64,000 nt of DNA from Mesobacillus jeotgali (GCF_031759225.1 NZ_CP134494.1:3098501-3162500); one strand, 5' to 3'. Counted from the stretch's first letter, positions 28,158 through 38,825 are shown. Program-made: numbers and translations. The notes: generated from the sequence alone by a model not told the origin.

Positions 28158-29141
28158 TTAAAATTCAGCAAGTTCTCTCATTGCTTTTTCAACTTTATCA
28201 GGATTGATCATAAAGTATTTCTCCATTGTTGGAGCATAAGGCATAGCTGGTACATCCGGTCCTGCCAGTCTCTTGATTGGTGCATCCAATTCAAATAAGC
28301 AATGCTCAGCAATAATTGCAGACACTTCACTCATGATGCTTCCTTCTTTATTGTCTTCCGTTACGAGAAGAACCTTTCCTGTCTTCGAAGCAGCCTCGAT
28401 GATTGCTTCCTTATCCAGTGGGTATACCGTACGTAAATCAAGAATGTGAGCAGAAATGCCATCCTTTGCAAGCCTTTCAGCTGCCTGCAGCGCAAAGTGG
28501 ACTGCAAGGCCGTAAGTGATGACCGTGATATCTTCACCTTCACGCTTCACATCTGCTTTGCCAATTGGAAGTACATAATCATCCTCAGGGACTTCTCCCT
28601 TGATCAATCGGTAAGCACGCTTATGCTCGAAGAATAATACAGGATCTTCATCACGGATCGCCGCTTTCAATAATCCTTTTACATCATAAGGAGTCGAAGG
28701 CATGACGATTTTCAAGCCAGGCTGGTTCGCGAAAACCGCCTCAACCGACTGTGAGTGGTAAAGCGCACCGTGTACACCGCCGCCATAAGGAGCGCGGATA
28801 ACCATCGGACAGCTCCAGTCATTATTCGAACGGTAACGGATCCTTGCCGCTTCAGAAATGATCTGGTTGACTGCAGGCATGATGAAATCTGCGAATTGCA
28901 TTTCAGCGATAGGGCGCATTCCGTACATTGCAGCACCGATCCCGACACCTGCAATAGCCGATTCTGCCAACGGCGCATCGATTACCCGATCTTCACCGAA
29001 CTTTTCGTACAAGCCCTGTGTCGCTTTGAATACTCCACCTTTTTTACCTACGTCTTCACCGAGGACAAAAACTCTCGGATCTCTTTCCATCTCTTCTTTG
29101 ATTGCCAATGTCACTGCATCTATATAAGAAATTACCGCCAT
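28158..29141 (-). CDS. bkdAB: Branched-chain keto acid dehydrogenase E1 beta subunit
   Basis: The 327-residue subunit pairs with BkdAA to decarboxylate branched-chain 2-oxo acids with thiamine diphosphate. Landmarks include the VFVLGEDVGKKGGVF and PLAESAIAGVGIGAAM blocks and a DPVLFFEHKRAYR region that shapes the active site. It lies 12 bases downstream of bkdAA and 46 bases upstream of bkdB, in the same direction. Confidence 0.96.
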   Translation of the reverse strand: MAVISYIDAVTLAIKEEMERDPRVFVLGEDVGKKGGVFKATQGLYEKFGEDRVIDAPLAESAIAGVGIGAAMYGMRPIAEMQFADFIMPAVNQIISEAARIRYRSNNDWSCPMVIRAPYGGGVHGALYHSQSVEAVFANQPGLKIVMPSTPYDVKGLLKAAIRDEDPVLFFEHKRAYRLIKGEVPEDDYVLPIGKADVKREGEDITVITYGLAVHFALQAAERLAKDGISAHILDLRTVYPLDKEAIIEAASKTGKVLLVTEDNKEGSIMSEVSAIIAEHCLFELDAPIKRLAGPDVPAMPYAPTMEKYFMINPDKVEKAMRELAEF

Positions 29142-29153
29142 TTTCGTTCCCCC

Positions 29154-30149
29154 TTACTCTTCAGCATATACGTATTTCAGAGCATGTTCAGGCTCCGCAT
29201 ACGGTGCATTTTCAGCATAATCAGTTGCTTCATTAACCAGCTTCATGATTCGATCGTTGATTTCCTTTTCAGTTTCATCATTCATGATGCCGTTTTCCTT
29301 TAAATAAGCGCCGAAGGTAATGATCGGGTCCTTCGTCTTAGCCTGCGCAACCTCATCTGGCGCACGGTAGCTTCTGTCGTCATCATCTGATGAGTGTGGA
29401 GTCAGGCGGTAGGATACAGCTTCGACAAGGGTCGGCCCTTCACCAAGGCGTCCTCGGTCAGCTGCTTCCTTGACCACTTTATAAACTTCTAAAGGATCAT
29501 TTCCATCGACTGTGACACCTGGCATACCATATCCGATCGCACGGTCTGAAACCTTTTCAGCTGCAACCTGTCTTTCGTAAGGTATTGAAATCGCATATTT
29601 ATTGTTCTCAACCATGAAAATGACAGGAAGTTTATGGACTCCCGCAAAATTGGCACCCTCGTGGAAATCACCCTGGTTGGAAGATCCTTCTCCAAATGTA
29701 ACGAATGTTACCAGGTCCTTTTTCTCCATTTTACCAGCAAGAGCGATACCGACCGCGTGAGGAACCTGAGTGGTAACAGGTGAAGATCCTGTCACGATCC
29801 TATTCTTCTTTTGCCCAAAGTGTCCAGGCATCTGGCGTCCGCCAGAGTTAGGGTCTTCCGCTTTGGCAAAACCAGAAAGCATCAGGTCTTTTGCAGTCAT
29901 GCCAAAAGTTAAGACCACTCCCATATCACGATAGTAAGGAAGCACATAATCTTTTTCACGATCCAGAGCAAAAGCAGCTCCTACCTGTGCCGCTTCCTGT
30001 CCCTGACAGGAAATAACGAACGGAATTTTCCCGGCACGGTTCAACAGCCACATCCGCTCATCAAGCCGGCGGGCCAACAGCATTGTTTCATACATTTCCA
30101 TAACTTTTTCATCACTTAAGCCAAGTGCAGCGTGACGGTTTTCTGCCAT
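29154..30149 (-). CDS. bkdAA: Branched-chain keto acid dehydrogenase E1 alpha subunit
   Basis: The 331-residue E1 alpha carries the thiamine-diphosphate motif GEGSSNQGDFHEG...VENN near residues 160-190. It also has the phosphorylation-loop-like RLTPHSSDDDD block. The ATG at 30149 sits seven bases after GGGAGG and gives the family length, beginning MAENRHAALG. The longest frame would run 59 residues further into lpdV and is not credible. Adjacent genes supply the other complex parts. Confidence 0.96.
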   Translation of the reverse strand: MAENRHAALGLSDEKVMEMYETMLLARRLDERMWLLNRAGKIPFVISCQGQEAAQVGAAFALDREKDYVLPYYRDMGVVLTFGMTAKDLMLSGFAKAEDPNSGGRQMPGHFGQKKNRIVTGSSPVTTQVPHAVGIALAGKMEKKDLVTFVTFGEGSSNQGDFHEGANFAGVHKLPVIFMVENNKYAISIPYERQVAAEKVSDRAIGYGMPGVTVDGNDPLEVYKVVKEAADRGRLGEGPTLVEAVSYRLTPHSSDDDDRSYRAPDEVAQAKTKDPIITFGAYLKENGIMNDETEKEINDRIMKLVNEATDYAENAPYAEPEHALKYVYAEE

Positions 30150-30219
30150 CTTTATACCTCCCAATTGTTCGTACAAGGCCCTTTTTCCAGGGAAAAAGAG
30201 CTCTTGTTCAAAATTTATA

Positions 30220-31641
30220 TTAAGAATGTATTGCTTTACCATCCACAGCCAGGGCAGCTTCGCCGATGGCCTCTGATAATGTCGGGTGCGGATGGATGGT
30301 ATGGGCAACTTCCCATGGTGTTGCATCTAAAACTTTTGCAAGTCCTGCTTCGGAAATCATATCGGTTACATGCGGCCCAATCATATGGACACCTAGAATA
30401 TCATTGGTTTCCTTGTCAGCAACGATTTTTACAAATCCGTCTGACTCACCATAGACAAGCGCCTTGCCGATTGCTTTGAAAGAGAACTTCCCTGTCTTTA
30501 CATCATGGCCCTTCTCTTTTGCTTCATCTTCGGTCAAACCGACGCTTGCAGCCTCAGGAGAGCTATAGATGCATTTGGAGACAAGCGTATAATCAATTGG
30601 ATGCGGATTTTCACCAGCGATATGTTCCACAGCGACGATTCCTTCATGGGACGCAACATGAGCAAGCTGCAAGCCGCCGATTACATCACCAATAGCATAG
30701 ATATGGGATTCTTTTGTCTGGAAATACTCGTTCGTCTGGATGAAGCCTCTTTCCAGCTGAATTTCTGTATTCTCAAGTCCAATTCCTTCAACATTAGCCT
30801 GGCGTCCAACAGAGACTAGCAATTTTTCAGCAGTGAATTCTTTTGTTTCACCTTTGACCTCTGCGCTGATCGTGACTCCATCACCTTTTTGAAGTGTCTC
30901 AGATAAGACTTTTGCACTTGTGATGATCTTCACGCCTTTTTTCTTCATCGCACGCTGCATCTCTCTTGAAACTTCCTTGTCTTCAGTCGGAACGATACGG
31001 TCCGCATATTCAATGACCGTAACCTGAGTTCCAAAATCAGCAAGCATGGACGCCCATTCAATCCCGATTACGCCACCGCCGACGATGATGATTGACTTTG
31101 GCAGTTCCTCCATGACAAGTGCTTCATCGGATGTCATCACATATTGCCCGTCAGCTTCTAGCCCTGGCAAAGTTCTTGGTCTTGAACCTGTCGCAACGAT
31201 GACATTCTTAGGGATCAGCATTTCATTTTCCTCACCATTGTTCATCTCAACAGAAATGGTTCCTGGCATTGGAGAGAAAATGGACGGACCTAAGATCCTT
31301 CCCAGTCCCTCGTATACATCGATCTTGCCCTGTTTCATCAGGTGCTGTACACCACGGTGCAGCTGTTCGACGATTTTTTCCTTTCTTTCCTGTACCTTTA
31401 CGAAATTGACGCCTACTTCACCTGTCGTCACGCCAAATTCTTCACTTTTCTTGGCGGTCGCGTATACTTCAGCACTGCGGAGCAATGCCTTGCTCGGGAT
31501 ACAGCCCTTATGCAGGCATGTCCCACCTAGCTTTCCTTTTTCAACGATGGCAGTCTTCAAGCCAAGCTGTGAAGCCCTGATTGCTGCAACGTAACCGCCT
31601 GTACCGCCTCCGAGAATGACCAAATCATATTCTTGAGCCAT
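30220..31641 (-). CDS. lpdV: Dihydrolipoyl dehydrogenase of the branched-chain complex (E3)
   Basis: The 473-residue flavoprotein reoxidises the lipoyl arm of the E2 subunit and reduces NAD. An N-terminal FAD-binding GGGTGGYVAAIRA motif is followed by the redox-active disulfide GGTCLHKGCIPSK. An NAD-binding GGGVIGIEWAS segment and the dimer-interface HPHPTLSE with its catalytic histidine follow. It lies between buk and bkdAA in the operon. Confidence 0.96.
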   Translation of the reverse strand: MAQEYDLVILGGGTGGYVAAIRASQLGLKTAIVEKGKLGGTCLHKGCIPSKALLRSAEVYATAKKSEEFGVTTGEVGVNFVKVQERKEKIVEQLHRGVQHLMKQGKIDVYEGLGRILGPSIFSPMPGTISVEMNNGEENEMLIPKNVIVATGSRPRTLPGLEADGQYVMTSDEALVMEELPKSIIIVGGGVIGIEWASMLADFGTQVTVIEYADRIVPTEDKEVSREMQRAMKKKGVKIITSAKVLSETLQKGDGVTISAEVKGETKEFTAEKLLVSVGRQANVEGIGLENTEIQLERGFIQTNEYFQTKESHIYAIGDVIGGLQLAHVASHEGIVAVEHIAGENPHPIDYTLVSKCIYSSPEAASVGLTEDEAKEKGHDVKTGKFSFKAIGKALVYGESDGFVKIVADKETNDILGVHMIGPHVTDMISEAGLAKVLDATPWEVAHTIHPHPTLSEAIGEAALAVDGKAIHS

Positions 31642-31699
31642 CTCAATCCCTCCTCTATCTATGGTTTTTCATATTTACTTGACTTACCATTTTGCCAGC

Positions 31700-32785
31700 C
31701 TACCTGCCTGGATATTCTTTTACTTCTTCTTCGCCGCGAAGAATGCGAAGAGCTCCTTCGGCGAGTGCCTGCAGTTCGTTCTCACCAGGGTGGACAATGA
31801 CATCCGCAATCCAGTTGATTCTTTCAGAGATTGCCTGGACGAACTCTTTTCCATACGCAAGACCGCCTGTAAGGACAATCGCATCAACTTTCCCAGCAAG
31901 GACGGCACTTGCAGAACCGATTTCCTTTGCTACCTGGTAAGCCATCGCATCATAAACAAGCTTTGCATTCTTATTTCCCTGTTTGATCATTTTTTCGACC
32001 TTCACTGCATCATTCGTTCCAAGGTATCCAACAAGGCCACCCTGTCCGACGAGTTTCTTCATGATTTCTTCCCGGAAGTAATCACCAGAAAAACATAGTT
32101 CCACAAGGTCGCCTGCCGGTACTGTCCCTGCACGTTCCGGGCTGAAAGGACCATCACCATGCAAGCCGTTATTCACATCGACAACCCTTCCCATTTTGTG
32201 GGCGCCTACAGTGATCCCGCCTCCAAGATGAGTAATGATCAGGTTCAGCTCTTCATATTTCTTGCCGAGCTCTTTTGAAACCCTGCGCGCAACAGCTTTT
32301 TGGTTCAATGCATGGAAAATGCTTTTTCGTTCAATAAGTGAGAATCCTGATACCCGGGCAACGGGATCAAGCTCATCCACCACGACTGGGTCGACAATAA
32401 AGGAAGGAATGTTTAAACCTGAGGCGATTTCATATGCAAGAATACCTCCCAGGTTTGAAGCATGCTGGCCAGAATAACCTGCACGCAAGTCTGCGAGCAT
32501 ATTATTGTTCACTGCATATGTTCCGCCCTCGATAGGCCGCAAAAGCCCGCCGCGCCCACAAACAGCACTTAATTTTGAAATGTTGATCCCTTCTGTATCA
32601 AGCGTTTCAAGTATCGTATTCTTCCTGAATTCGTATTGGTCGATGATGGTTTCGTAGGAGTTGATGACAGTTGAATCATGACGGATCGTTTTTTCAAAAA
32701 CCGAAACCTCATTGTCAAAGACTCCAATTTTCGTTGATGTAGATCCTGGATTGATGACTAGAATCCGATGTTCTGTTTGTTGCAC
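31700..32785 (-). CDS. buk: Butyrate kinase (branched-chain fatty acid kinase)
   Basis: The 361-residue ASKHA-family kinase makes ATP from branched-chain acyl phosphates produced by Ptb. [13 protein letters not shown] is the phosphate-binding start and [11 protein letters not shown] is a second nucleotide-loop block. The start is GTG at 32785 with GGAGGTTTAACT upstream. The 19 extra residues of the long frame have no support. It lies between bcd and lpdV, and the 208-base gap to bcd shows no clear terminator. Confidence 0.95.
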   Translation of the reverse strand: MQQTEHRILVINPGSTSTKIGVFDNEVSVFEKTIRHDSTVINSYETIIDQYEFRKNTILETLDTEGINISKLSAVCGRGGLLRPIEGGTYAVNNNMLADLRAGYSGQHASNLGGILAYEIASGLNIPSFIVDPVVVDELDPVARVSGFSLIERKSIFHALNQKAVARRVSKELGKKYEELNLIITHLGGGITVGAHKMGRVVDVNNGLHGDGPFSPERAGTVPAGDLVELCFSGDYFREEIMKKLVGQGGLVGYLGTNDAVKVEKMIKQGNKNAKLVYDAMAYQVAKEIGSASAVLAGKVDAIVLTGGLAYGKEFVQAISERINWIADVIVHPGENELQALAEGALRILRGEEEVKEYPGR

Positions 32786-32993
32786 AGTTAAACCTCCAAT
32801 TAGCTTGCGGAACGACAAAGATCCACAATACGTCAGTAGCATATAGGAAACAGCAGAGGCGCCGAAACAAATATTCAGCGCTCTCTGCGGAAGCCTTGTT
32901 AAGGCTGTTTACAATAAATCGTTGCCATAAAGTCTTCTTCGTACCCGAAAACCATTGTCTAATCAGCAACTAAGTTAATGAACAGAACCTGTA

Positions 32994-34088
32994 TTAGCGG
33001 CGGCTTAGGATATGATGGCCGTTTTGCAGGAATTGGCTACGAGAATTGCGCATTCTTTCAATTCTCTCTTCTGCCATTCGGTCAGCCGCTTTATAGGTAG
33101 GGATACCATCCCTTTTAGCAATCTCGATCACTTTTTCAATATTGTTGTAAATGGTTTCAACCTTTTTCATTGCTCTTTCTGCATTATAACCGTAAAGCTC
33201 ATCCGCAACGTTGATTACGCCGCCAGCATTGATGACATAATCAGGTGCGTAAACAATGCCCATTTCGTGGATAATATCGCCATGTTTTGGATCCTTCAGC
33301 TGATTGTTGGCAGCTCCGGCAATGACCTTCGCTTTTAGCTGAGGAATCGTTTCGTCGTTGATTACCGCTCCTAATGCGCATGGTGCGTAAATGTCACAGT
33401 CCACACTGTAGATTTCATCCGGTTCAACTGCTTTAGCCCCGAATTCTTCAACAGCTCTTTGTACTGCTTCCTTATTAATATCCGTAACAATCAGCTGTGC
33501 GCCTTCCTCATACAGATGACGGCAAAGATTGAATGCCACATTGCCCACACCCTGAACAGCTATTGTTTTTCCTTCAAGGGAATCCGTTCCGAATGCTTCT
33601 TTAGCAGCAGCCTTCATCCCTCTGTATACGCCATATGCTGTAACCGGGGAAGGATTACCTGAAGAACCGAATGCTGGTGAGATACCGGTTACATAGTCTG
33701 TTTCTTCATGGATTAAATCCATATCCGCAACAGTCGTACCAACATCTTCAGCCGTAATATATCTTCCGTTCAGGCCCTGGATATAACGGCCGAATGCACG
33801 GAACATTTCTTCATTCTTATCTTTGCGAGGATCTCCGATAATAACTGTCTTTCCGCCGCCCAGGTTAAGGCCGGCAGCAGCATTCTTGTACGTCATGCCT
33901 TTAGCAAGGCGAAGTGCATCCTCGATAGCGGCTTCTTCCGATGCATAAGTCCACATACGAGTTCCGCCCAATGCTGGTCCAAGAGTTGTATCATGTATTG
34001 CGATGATTGCTTTTAATCCTGATTGTTTATCCTGGCAAAATACAACCTGCTCATAATCGTACTGTTCTAGATACTTGAAAATTTCCAT
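32994..34088 (-). CDS. bcd: Leucine dehydrogenase (branched-chain amino acid dehydrogenase)
   Basis: The 364-residue NAD-dependent enzyme deaminates leucine, valine and isoleucine to the 2-oxo acids used by the Bkd complex. The catalytic lysine is in the [18 protein letters not shown] block near residues 65-82. A Rossmann motif is visible as [12 protein letters not shown]. It follows ptb by 28 bases and belongs to the sigma-54-driven operon. Confidence 0.97.
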   Translation of the reverse strand: MEIFKYLEQYDYEQVVFCQDKQSGLKAIIAIHDTTLGPALGGTRMWTYASEEAAIEDALRLAKGMTYKNAAAGLNLGGGKTVIIGDPRKDKNEEMFRAFGRYIQGLNGRYITAEDVGTTVADMDLIHEETDYVTGISPAFGSSGNPSPVTAYGVYRGMKAAAKEAFGTDSLEGKTIAVQGVGNVAFNLCRHLYEEGAQLIVTDINKEAVQRAVEEFGAKAVEPDEIYSVDCDIYAPCALGAVINDETIPQLKAKVIAGAANNQLKDPKHGDIIHEMGIVYAPDYVINAGGVINVADELYGYNAERAMKKVETIYNNIEKVIEIAKRDGIPTYKAADRMAEERIERMRNSRSQFLQNGHHILSRR

Positions 34089-34116
34089 TTCTAATTCCTC
34101 CCCTGGTTTATGTAAA

Positions 34117-35022
34117 TTATTTAGAAGCAGAGCATAACGCTAATGCAAGTGAATATAGTTTGCTTTCAGCAGAGTCGGCTCTGGATGTTAACACGATTGG
34201 AGCTTTTGCCCCGGCAATGACTGCGCCAACTTTTGCATTGGCAAAGTAAATTAATGATTTATAAAGAACGTTCCCAACCTCGATTGCAGGCACCAAGAGT
34301 ATATCCGCCTTTCCTGCGACTTCACTTTTGATTCCCTTATGTTCCGCAGCAATCTGCGATACCGCATTATCAAGGGCAAGCGGACCATCCACAATGCAGC
34401 CAGGAATTTGTCCTCTTTTGTTCATCATCGTTAATGATGCAGCATCTACTGTTGCCTGCATCGCAGGATTGATCACTTCCACGGCTGCGAGTGGTGCCAC
34501 TTTCGGCAAATCAATACCTATAGAATGAGCTACCTTCACTGCATTCTTGATGATTTGGGCTTTTTGCTCAACGTCCGGTGAAATATTCATCGCTGCATCG
34601 GTAACAATTGTAAATCGATCATAGCCCGGCACTTCAAATACCGCCACGTGAGATAGAACGGCTCCTGTCCTGAGTCCATATTCTTTATTCAGGACAGCCT
34701 TTAAAATCACAGCAGTAGGGATATTCCCCTTCATTACGACATCGGCCTCTTTGTTTTTGACTGCTTTCACAGCCATTTCTGCAGCGAGAGTATTATTTGG
34801 TGCGGAAATTATTTTAACGCTAGAGCTGTCTGCAAGGACTGGATGCTCGGCTGCAATCATCCTCTCAATTTCTCCCTCATTACCATAAAGAAGAAAATCG
34901 GCAAGCTTCAGATTAACAGCTTTGGCAACTGCTTCTAATACCTCTGAATCTTCAGCAGCTGCAACAGCTACTGTTTTCCTGCCATCTTGGGATGCCATGC
35001 TGATGAGTGAGTCTAGTTTCAT
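34117..35022 (-). CDS. ptb: Phosphate butyryltransferase
   Basis: The 301-residue enzyme converts branched-chain or butyryl acyl-CoA to acyl phosphate, feeding butyrate kinase. Typical blocks are [20 protein letters not shown] and [13 protein letters not shown]. The longest frame begins at a GTG at 35061, which would coincide with the predicted transcription start. The ATG at 35022 ([12 protein letters not shown]) is therefore the better start and gives the family length. First gene of the bkd operon. Confidence 0.95.
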   Translation of the reverse strand: MKLDSLISMASQDGRKTVAVAAAEDSEVLEAVAKAVNLKLADFLLYGNEGEIERMIAAEHPVLADSSSVKIISAPNNTLAAEMAVKAVKNKEADVVMKGNIPTAVILKAVLNKEYGLRTGAVLSHVAVFEVPGYDRFTIVTDAAMNISPDVEQKAQIIKNAVKVAHSIGIDLPKVAPLAAVEVINPAMQATVDAASLTMMNKRGQIPGCIVDGPLALDNAVSQIAAEHKGIKSEVAGKADILLVPAIEVGNVLYKSLIYFANAKVGAVIAGAKAPIVLTSRADSAESKLYSLALALCSASK

Positions 35023-35071
35023 AACCTGTTTCAACCCTTTCTGTTCTTCTCGCATCGCCACTATATTAAAT

Positions 35072-35089
35072 ATGCAAGAACTGTGCCAA
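35072..35089 (-). promoter_or_regulatory. Sigma-54 (SigL) -24/-12 promoter of the ptb-bkd operon
   Basis: On the minus strand TTGGCAC, five bases, TTGCAT matches the sigma-54 consensus almost exactly. Transcription should begin near 35062. The gene upstream encodes a sigma-54 activator, BkdR, as in B. subtilis. Confidence 0.93.
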
Positions 35090-35132
35090 CTTAAAATTGT
35101 TGAAAACGCTTTACTTTTGCCGAAAAATATTA

Positions 35133-35146
35133 TGCAATAAATTGCA
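35133..35146. promoter_or_regulatory. Candidate BkdR upstream activating site
   Basis: TGCAAT-AA-ATTGCA is a perfect six-base inverted repeat about 60 bases upstream of the -12 element. It lies between the bkdR stop and the promoter, the usual place for an activator site. A related ATTATTGCATGC half-site overlaps the end of bkdR. Confidence 0.55.
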
Positions 35147-35157
35147 CGGTATGAAAA

Positions 35158-37218
35158 TTATTGCATGCTACTTGCTTCAATGTGGTATTTTTCGAGCTTA
35201 TAATATAAATTTCTGACCGATACCCCTAAAGCTCTGGCTGCAGCGGTTTTATTTCCATTCACAGCATTGAGGGTTGACTTGATTACCTTCGCCTCATACT
35301 TTTCCAACTGGACTGCAAGAGTATCAGCCGGTCCTGATTCGCCTATGTGATCATCCTTGTCCTTCACTTGACTATTCGGCAAATCAGGTAAATGCTCTAT
35401 GCGGATGATTGTTTCACTGTAACTCAAAAATATGATTGCACGTCCAAGGACATTTTCGAGCTCCCTGACATTCCCGGGCCAATCATACGCCATTAGCCTT
35501 TTAATAGCTTCGTCAGAAACACCTTCAACGTTACGGCCATAGTCTTGATTGATTTTTTGAATCAATCTTTCACAGAGGAGCGGAATGTCTTCCTTCCTTC
35601 TTCTCAGTGGAGGTATATGAATCGGCATCCTGTTGAGACGATAGTATAAGTCTTCTCTAAAACTGCCATTCGCAATCGCCTTTTCAAGGTTCATATTTGT
35701 CGCGGCAATGACCCTTACATTGATCTGTACGGGCTTTGTTCCACCAACCCGGACTATTTCTCTCTCCTGCAGGACCCGGAGCAGTTTCGCCTGGGTATTG
35801 GCAGGCAATTCTCCAATTTCATCAAGAAAGATACTGCCGTTATTGGCTTCCTCAAAAAATCCCCGTTTCCCTCCACGTTTTGCACCTGAAAAAGCACCTT
35901 CTTCGTATCCGAAGAGTTCGCTCTCGAGCAGCGATTCTGAAATTGCCGCACAATTAACCCGGATGAATTTGTTGAACTTCCGGTCGCTCGCATTGTGTAT
36001 TGCATGGGCAAACAATTCCTTGCCTGTTCCCGATTCCCCTCGCAGCAGGACAGTTGCAGGAGTTTTCGCCCCGAGCTTTGCTTGTTCAATCGGAATCGTC
36101 ATTTCTTCAGATTGGCCTATTATATCCTCAAACGAGTATTTCGCTTCAAGGGTCCTGATAATCTGCCTTGCTCGTGTCAGCTCACGGTTTAAGTTCTGGA
36201 TCTCCGACATATCATGGATGACCCCGACACTTCCCTTAAGTTTCCCATCTACTATGATAGGCGCTACATTGACAACAACCTCTTTTTTATTAGGTCCAAC
36301 GCGCATTGCCGTACCACGGACCGGCCTCCTCGTTTTAAGCACCTTCATATGCATGCTCTCGCCTTCAGATATATCAGCGGTTGCCGGCTGTCCGATTACT
36401 TCCTCTTCCTTCAGTCCGGTTATCCTCGTATAAGCAGGGTTGATCAGGATTCCCCGGCCATCCTCATCTACTACAGAGATGGCTTCATCGCTGGAGTTGA
36501 TGATTGCCTGAAGCATTGTTTGAATTTCTTTTAAGTTTGTTATCTCTTCCGCAAGATTCACAACTTCAGTAATATCCTTGAATACTGAGAATGCTCCAAT
36601 CAATTGGTCATTTTCATCTATGATCGGAATCCTTGTCGTGATGATTTTCGACCCGTTTGGAAGCACCAATTCCCGATTGGACTCTACCTTCCTGGTGTTA
36701 AGAACTCTTGGAAGCTTGCTTGCAGGTATGATTTCGGAAACATGTTTTCCTTCTGCCTGTTCCCTTGTTGTTCCGATTATTTTTTCCGCACTCTTATTGA
36801 ACAAGGTTACAATTCCTTCTGTATTGATGACCACCATGCCATCACCAGAAGAGTTGAAAATCAAGTCATGTTCATATGTAATTTTCCTGAGAGTTTTTAT
36901 CAGTTCTTCCTTTTCTTCCAAAAGCGTAGCCAGGAGAAATGCGACACTTCCTGGTATCAGCACTGTGTTTTTACCGCGAGCATCCCTTAATTCCTTGAAG
37001 ACATCGTCTTCACCGGTCACTTCAATGATGATATCCAACTGATCGGAAATGTATTTATGCCAGTCTGAACCGGTCTGGATCCCTGCTTTTTGTGCTGCGA
37101 TAATCCCTGGAGCATCGGGGTTTATATCAACCACAGCAACTACATCTGCAGTCTGCTTGAAAATATCAAGAATGGCCATTCCACCCTTACCTGCTCCTAC
37201 AATCATTACTCTTTGCAT
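35158..37218 (-). CDS. bkdR: Sigma-54-dependent transcriptional activator BkdR
   Basis: About 686 residues. A nucleotide-binding-like N-terminal domain ([16 protein letters not shown], residues 4-19) is followed by two PAS domains (roughly 125-345). A central AAA+ domain has Walker A GESGTGKE near 395, a GAFSGA loop and Walker [12 protein letters not shown] Fis-type helix-turn-helix lies at the C terminus ([22 protein letters not shown] split across it). It activates the adjacent bkd operon. The contact loop reads GAFSGA rather than GAFTGA. The ATG at 37218 is preferred to 37251, but its ribosome site is weak. Confidence 0.95.
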   Translation of the reverse strand: MQRVMIVGAGKGGMAILDIFKQTADVVAVVDINPDAPGIIAAQKAGIQTGSDWHKYISDQLDIIIEVTGEDDVFKELRDARGKNTVLIPGSVAFLLATLLEEKEELIKTLRKITYEHDLIFNSSGDGMVVINTEGIVTLFNKSAEKIIGTTREQAEGKHVSEIIPASKLPRVLNTRKVESNRELVLPNGSKIITTRIPIIDENDQLIGAFSVFKDITEVVNLAEEITNLKEIQTMLQAIINSSDEAISVVDEDGRGILINPAYTRITGLKEEEVIGQPATADISEGESMHMKVLKTRRPVRGTAMRVGPNKKEVVVNVAPIIVDGKLKGSVGVIHDMSEIQNLNRELTRARQIIRTLEAKYSFEDIIGQSEEMTIPIEQAKLGAKTPATVLLRGESGTGKELFAHAIHNASDRKFNKFIRVNCAAISESLLESELFGYEEGAFSGAKRGGKRGFFEEANNGSIFLDEIGELPANTQAKLLRVLQEREIVRVGGTKPVQINVRVIAATNMNLEKAIANGSFREDLYYRLNRMPIHIPPLRRRKEDIPLLCERLIQKINQDYGRNVEGVSDEAIKRLMAYDWPGNVRELENVLGRAIIFLSYSETIIRIEHLPDLPNSQVKDKDDHIGESGPADTLAVQLEKYEAKVIKSTLNAVNGNKTAAARALGVSVRNLYYKLEKYHIEASSMQ

Positions 37219-37432
37219 AATATTCACCACATATCTGGAAAAATATTTCATGGTACATCTTTAAAGTCTGCAAGATCTTTCACTACCATTGTAATTCTTT
37301 TTGTATGCGCTGACAAATTTCTTTGTTTTCTAACTCTTCTGTACATAATCCACTCCAAGGAACTTGTATTGCGGAAAAACACGGGGTTGAGTATACTTTT
37401 TAAATAAGGACAAATAACGAGGGGAAACCAAA

Positions 37433-37696
37433 ATGATCAGGATCATAGCATTAATCATTATGTTGATACCAGGTGTCATTGCTGCTCTGGGTGTAAAACT
37501 GATGCGCGATATGGTGTTTGGAATCTTGCAGGCACCCTTCCCATTTTTATGGCTTCAATTCCTTGCAGGACTTCTCTTTTTCCTGGCGGGACTGGGTTTC
37601 ATCGCTGGTTTTATCCTGCATCGTGATCGAAAGAGAAATAAAGTCCAGGCAATTTTCCGAATTCCTGATAGCAATAAAAAGCAAAACAGGCCATGA
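37433..37696 (+). CDS. yqzF: DUF2627 family membrane protein (YqzF-like)
   Basis: The 87-residue protein has two membrane helices (IRIIALIIMLIPGVIAALGV and a WLQFLAGLLFFLAGLGFIAG stretch, the second after an amphipathic linker) and a basic, polar cytoplasmic tail. It resembles B. subtilis YqzF, which has the same position beside bkdR. Function is unknown. GAGGGG lies nine bases upstream of the ATG. Confidence 0.8.
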   Translation: MIRIIALIIMLIPGVIAALGVKLMRDMVFGILQAPFPFLWLQFLAGLLFFLAGLGFIAGFILHRDRKRNKVQAIFRIPDSNKKQNRP

Positions 37697-37720
37697 TTAT
37701 ATATCTGGCCTGTTTTATTT
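37683..37720 (+). terminator. yqzF terminator
   Basis: AAAACAGGCC pairs with GGCCTGTTTT and is followed by ATTTAC on the plus strand, directly at the stop codon. Confidence 0.75.
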
Positions 37721-37763
37721 ACTCAAAACCCACCCTTAGGAAAAAAACACTTAAGGTTTTGAT

Positions 37764-38498
37764 TTAAGGTGTAAAAAGCTTTTCTCTAATTATTTTTGCC
37801 TTAGCAGGGTCGTCTGTTATGACTGCACTGCAATTCACCTTGAATAATCTTTCCAGTTCAGATTCTTTATTCACTGTGTATGGCCTTACTTCAATCCCGC
37901 TCTCCAGGGACGCCGTGACGATTTGGTCCGGGGCTGCCCTCCAATGAGGATGAAAGCCCTTAGCCTTGATCGACTGCGCATAAATCCATGGCATATATAA
38001 TCCCTCAGAAAGCAAAGGGGCGATTTCAATCTCCGGAGCCAGTAAATAGCTTTGGACAATGCTGTAATGATTGAAAGAGGAAATGATAATCCTGTCAGAT
38101 AATTCATAGGCCCTAACCATATCTATGACCTTCTCTTCCATTCCTTCATAAGGGATAATGCTGTTTTTTAATTCAATATTGCAGACCAAACGAGTCCCTG
38201 CTAACCATTCAAGGACTTCTTCCAAAGAAGGAATCTGTTCTCTCCTTGATAATTCCTTGAATTTGAAACGGGCATCCAGTTTTCTTAAATCTCCTAAAGT
38301 GTAGTCCTTCACCAGTCCAGTGCCGTCTGTAGTTCGATCCACCTTTTCATCATGAATTACCACCAGCTCTCCGTCTCTTGTCATTTGGACATCGAGCTCT
38401 AAGCCATCTGCACCTGCTTTTTCTGCTTCTTTAAAAGCAAGCATTGTGTTTTCCGGATATTCTGCCGCATAGCCACGATGTGCTAAAATAAGAGTCAT
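37764..38498 (-). CDS. yqiK: Glycerophosphodiester phosphodiesterase (YqiK-like)
   Basis: This 244-residue TIM-barrel enzyme hydrolyses glycerophosphodiesters to an alcohol and glycerol 3-phosphate. Catalytic and metal residues are visible in AHRGYAAEYPENT (His and Glu), GLELDVQMTRDGE and VIHDEKVDRTTDG. No signal peptide is seen, so it is cytosolic. It is divergent from the small gene at 38541, with about 40 bases between them. Position matches yqiK of B. subtilis. Confidence 0.93.
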   Translation of the reverse strand: MTLILAHRGYAAEYPENTMLAFKEAEKAGADGLELDVQMTRDGELVVIHDEKVDRTTDGTGLVKDYTLGDLRKLDARFKFKELSRREQIPSLEEVLEWLAGTRLVCNIELKNSIIPYEGMEEKVIDMVRAYELSDRIIISSFNHYSIVQSYLLAPEIEIAPLLSEGLYMPWIYAQSIKAKGFHPHWRAAPDQIVTASLESGIEVRPYTVNKESELERLFKVNCSAVITDDPAKAKIIREKLFTP

Positions 38499-38540
38499 GA
38501 ACCATCACACCTATCTTTTCAATTTGGAGGTAAATACACA

Positions 38541-38681
38541 ATGAGACCATTGCATATTTCTGCTGAAACTGCTGTAAAGCTTTCAGAAAAACTGGGAGTA
38601 CCTATCGAACAAATCATGCATATGCCCCAGCATATCCTTATTCAAAAATTATCGGAGCTAGAAAAAGAAAAGGATCAATAA
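38541..38681 (+). CDS. YycC-like small protein (46 aa)
   Basis: An ATG at 38541, ten bases after TTGGAGG, opens a 46-residue frame with an amphipathic, helix-rich sequence (LHISAETAVKLSEKLGVP, then EQIMHMPQHILIQKL) and a charged tail. I recognise it as the small YycC family of Bacillus, whose role is unknown. It is too short for ordinary ORF calling. A terminator follows the stop. Confidence 0.75.
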   Translation: MRPLHISAETAVKLSEKLGVPIEQIMHMPQHILIQKLSELEKEKDQ

Positions 38682-38687
38682 AATTCA

Positions 38688-38711
38688 AGCGCCTTTTAAG
38701 GCGTTTTTTTG
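38688..38711 (+). terminator. Terminator of the YycC-like gene
   Basis: CGCCTT and AAGGCG form a short stem followed by seven T, nine bases after the stop. Confidence 0.8.
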
Positions 38712-38775
38712 ATGGCGAGGCTTAGATATAACTACATGATAATATTCAGACTTGCAGAATGCCAATTTACAGCCA

Positions 38776-38825
38776 TTAAAAAACATCTTACTTTAGCTCG
38801 GTAAGTCCGTGCTAAAGTAAGATGT
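38776..38825 (-). terminator. spo0A terminator
   Basis: A perfect 15-base inverted repeat, ACATCTTACTTTAGC with GCTAAAGTAAGATGT, is followed by TTTTTT on the minus strand, about 45 bases after the spo0A stop. Confidence 0.9.

Noticed and set aside
32715..32969. 84-residue minus-strand frame upstream of buk
   Set aside because: No ribosome site, no recognisable domain, and it overlaps the buk start in another frame.
35708..36433. 241-residue plus-strand frame
   Set aside because: It is antisense to bkdR, whose protein domains are unmistakable.
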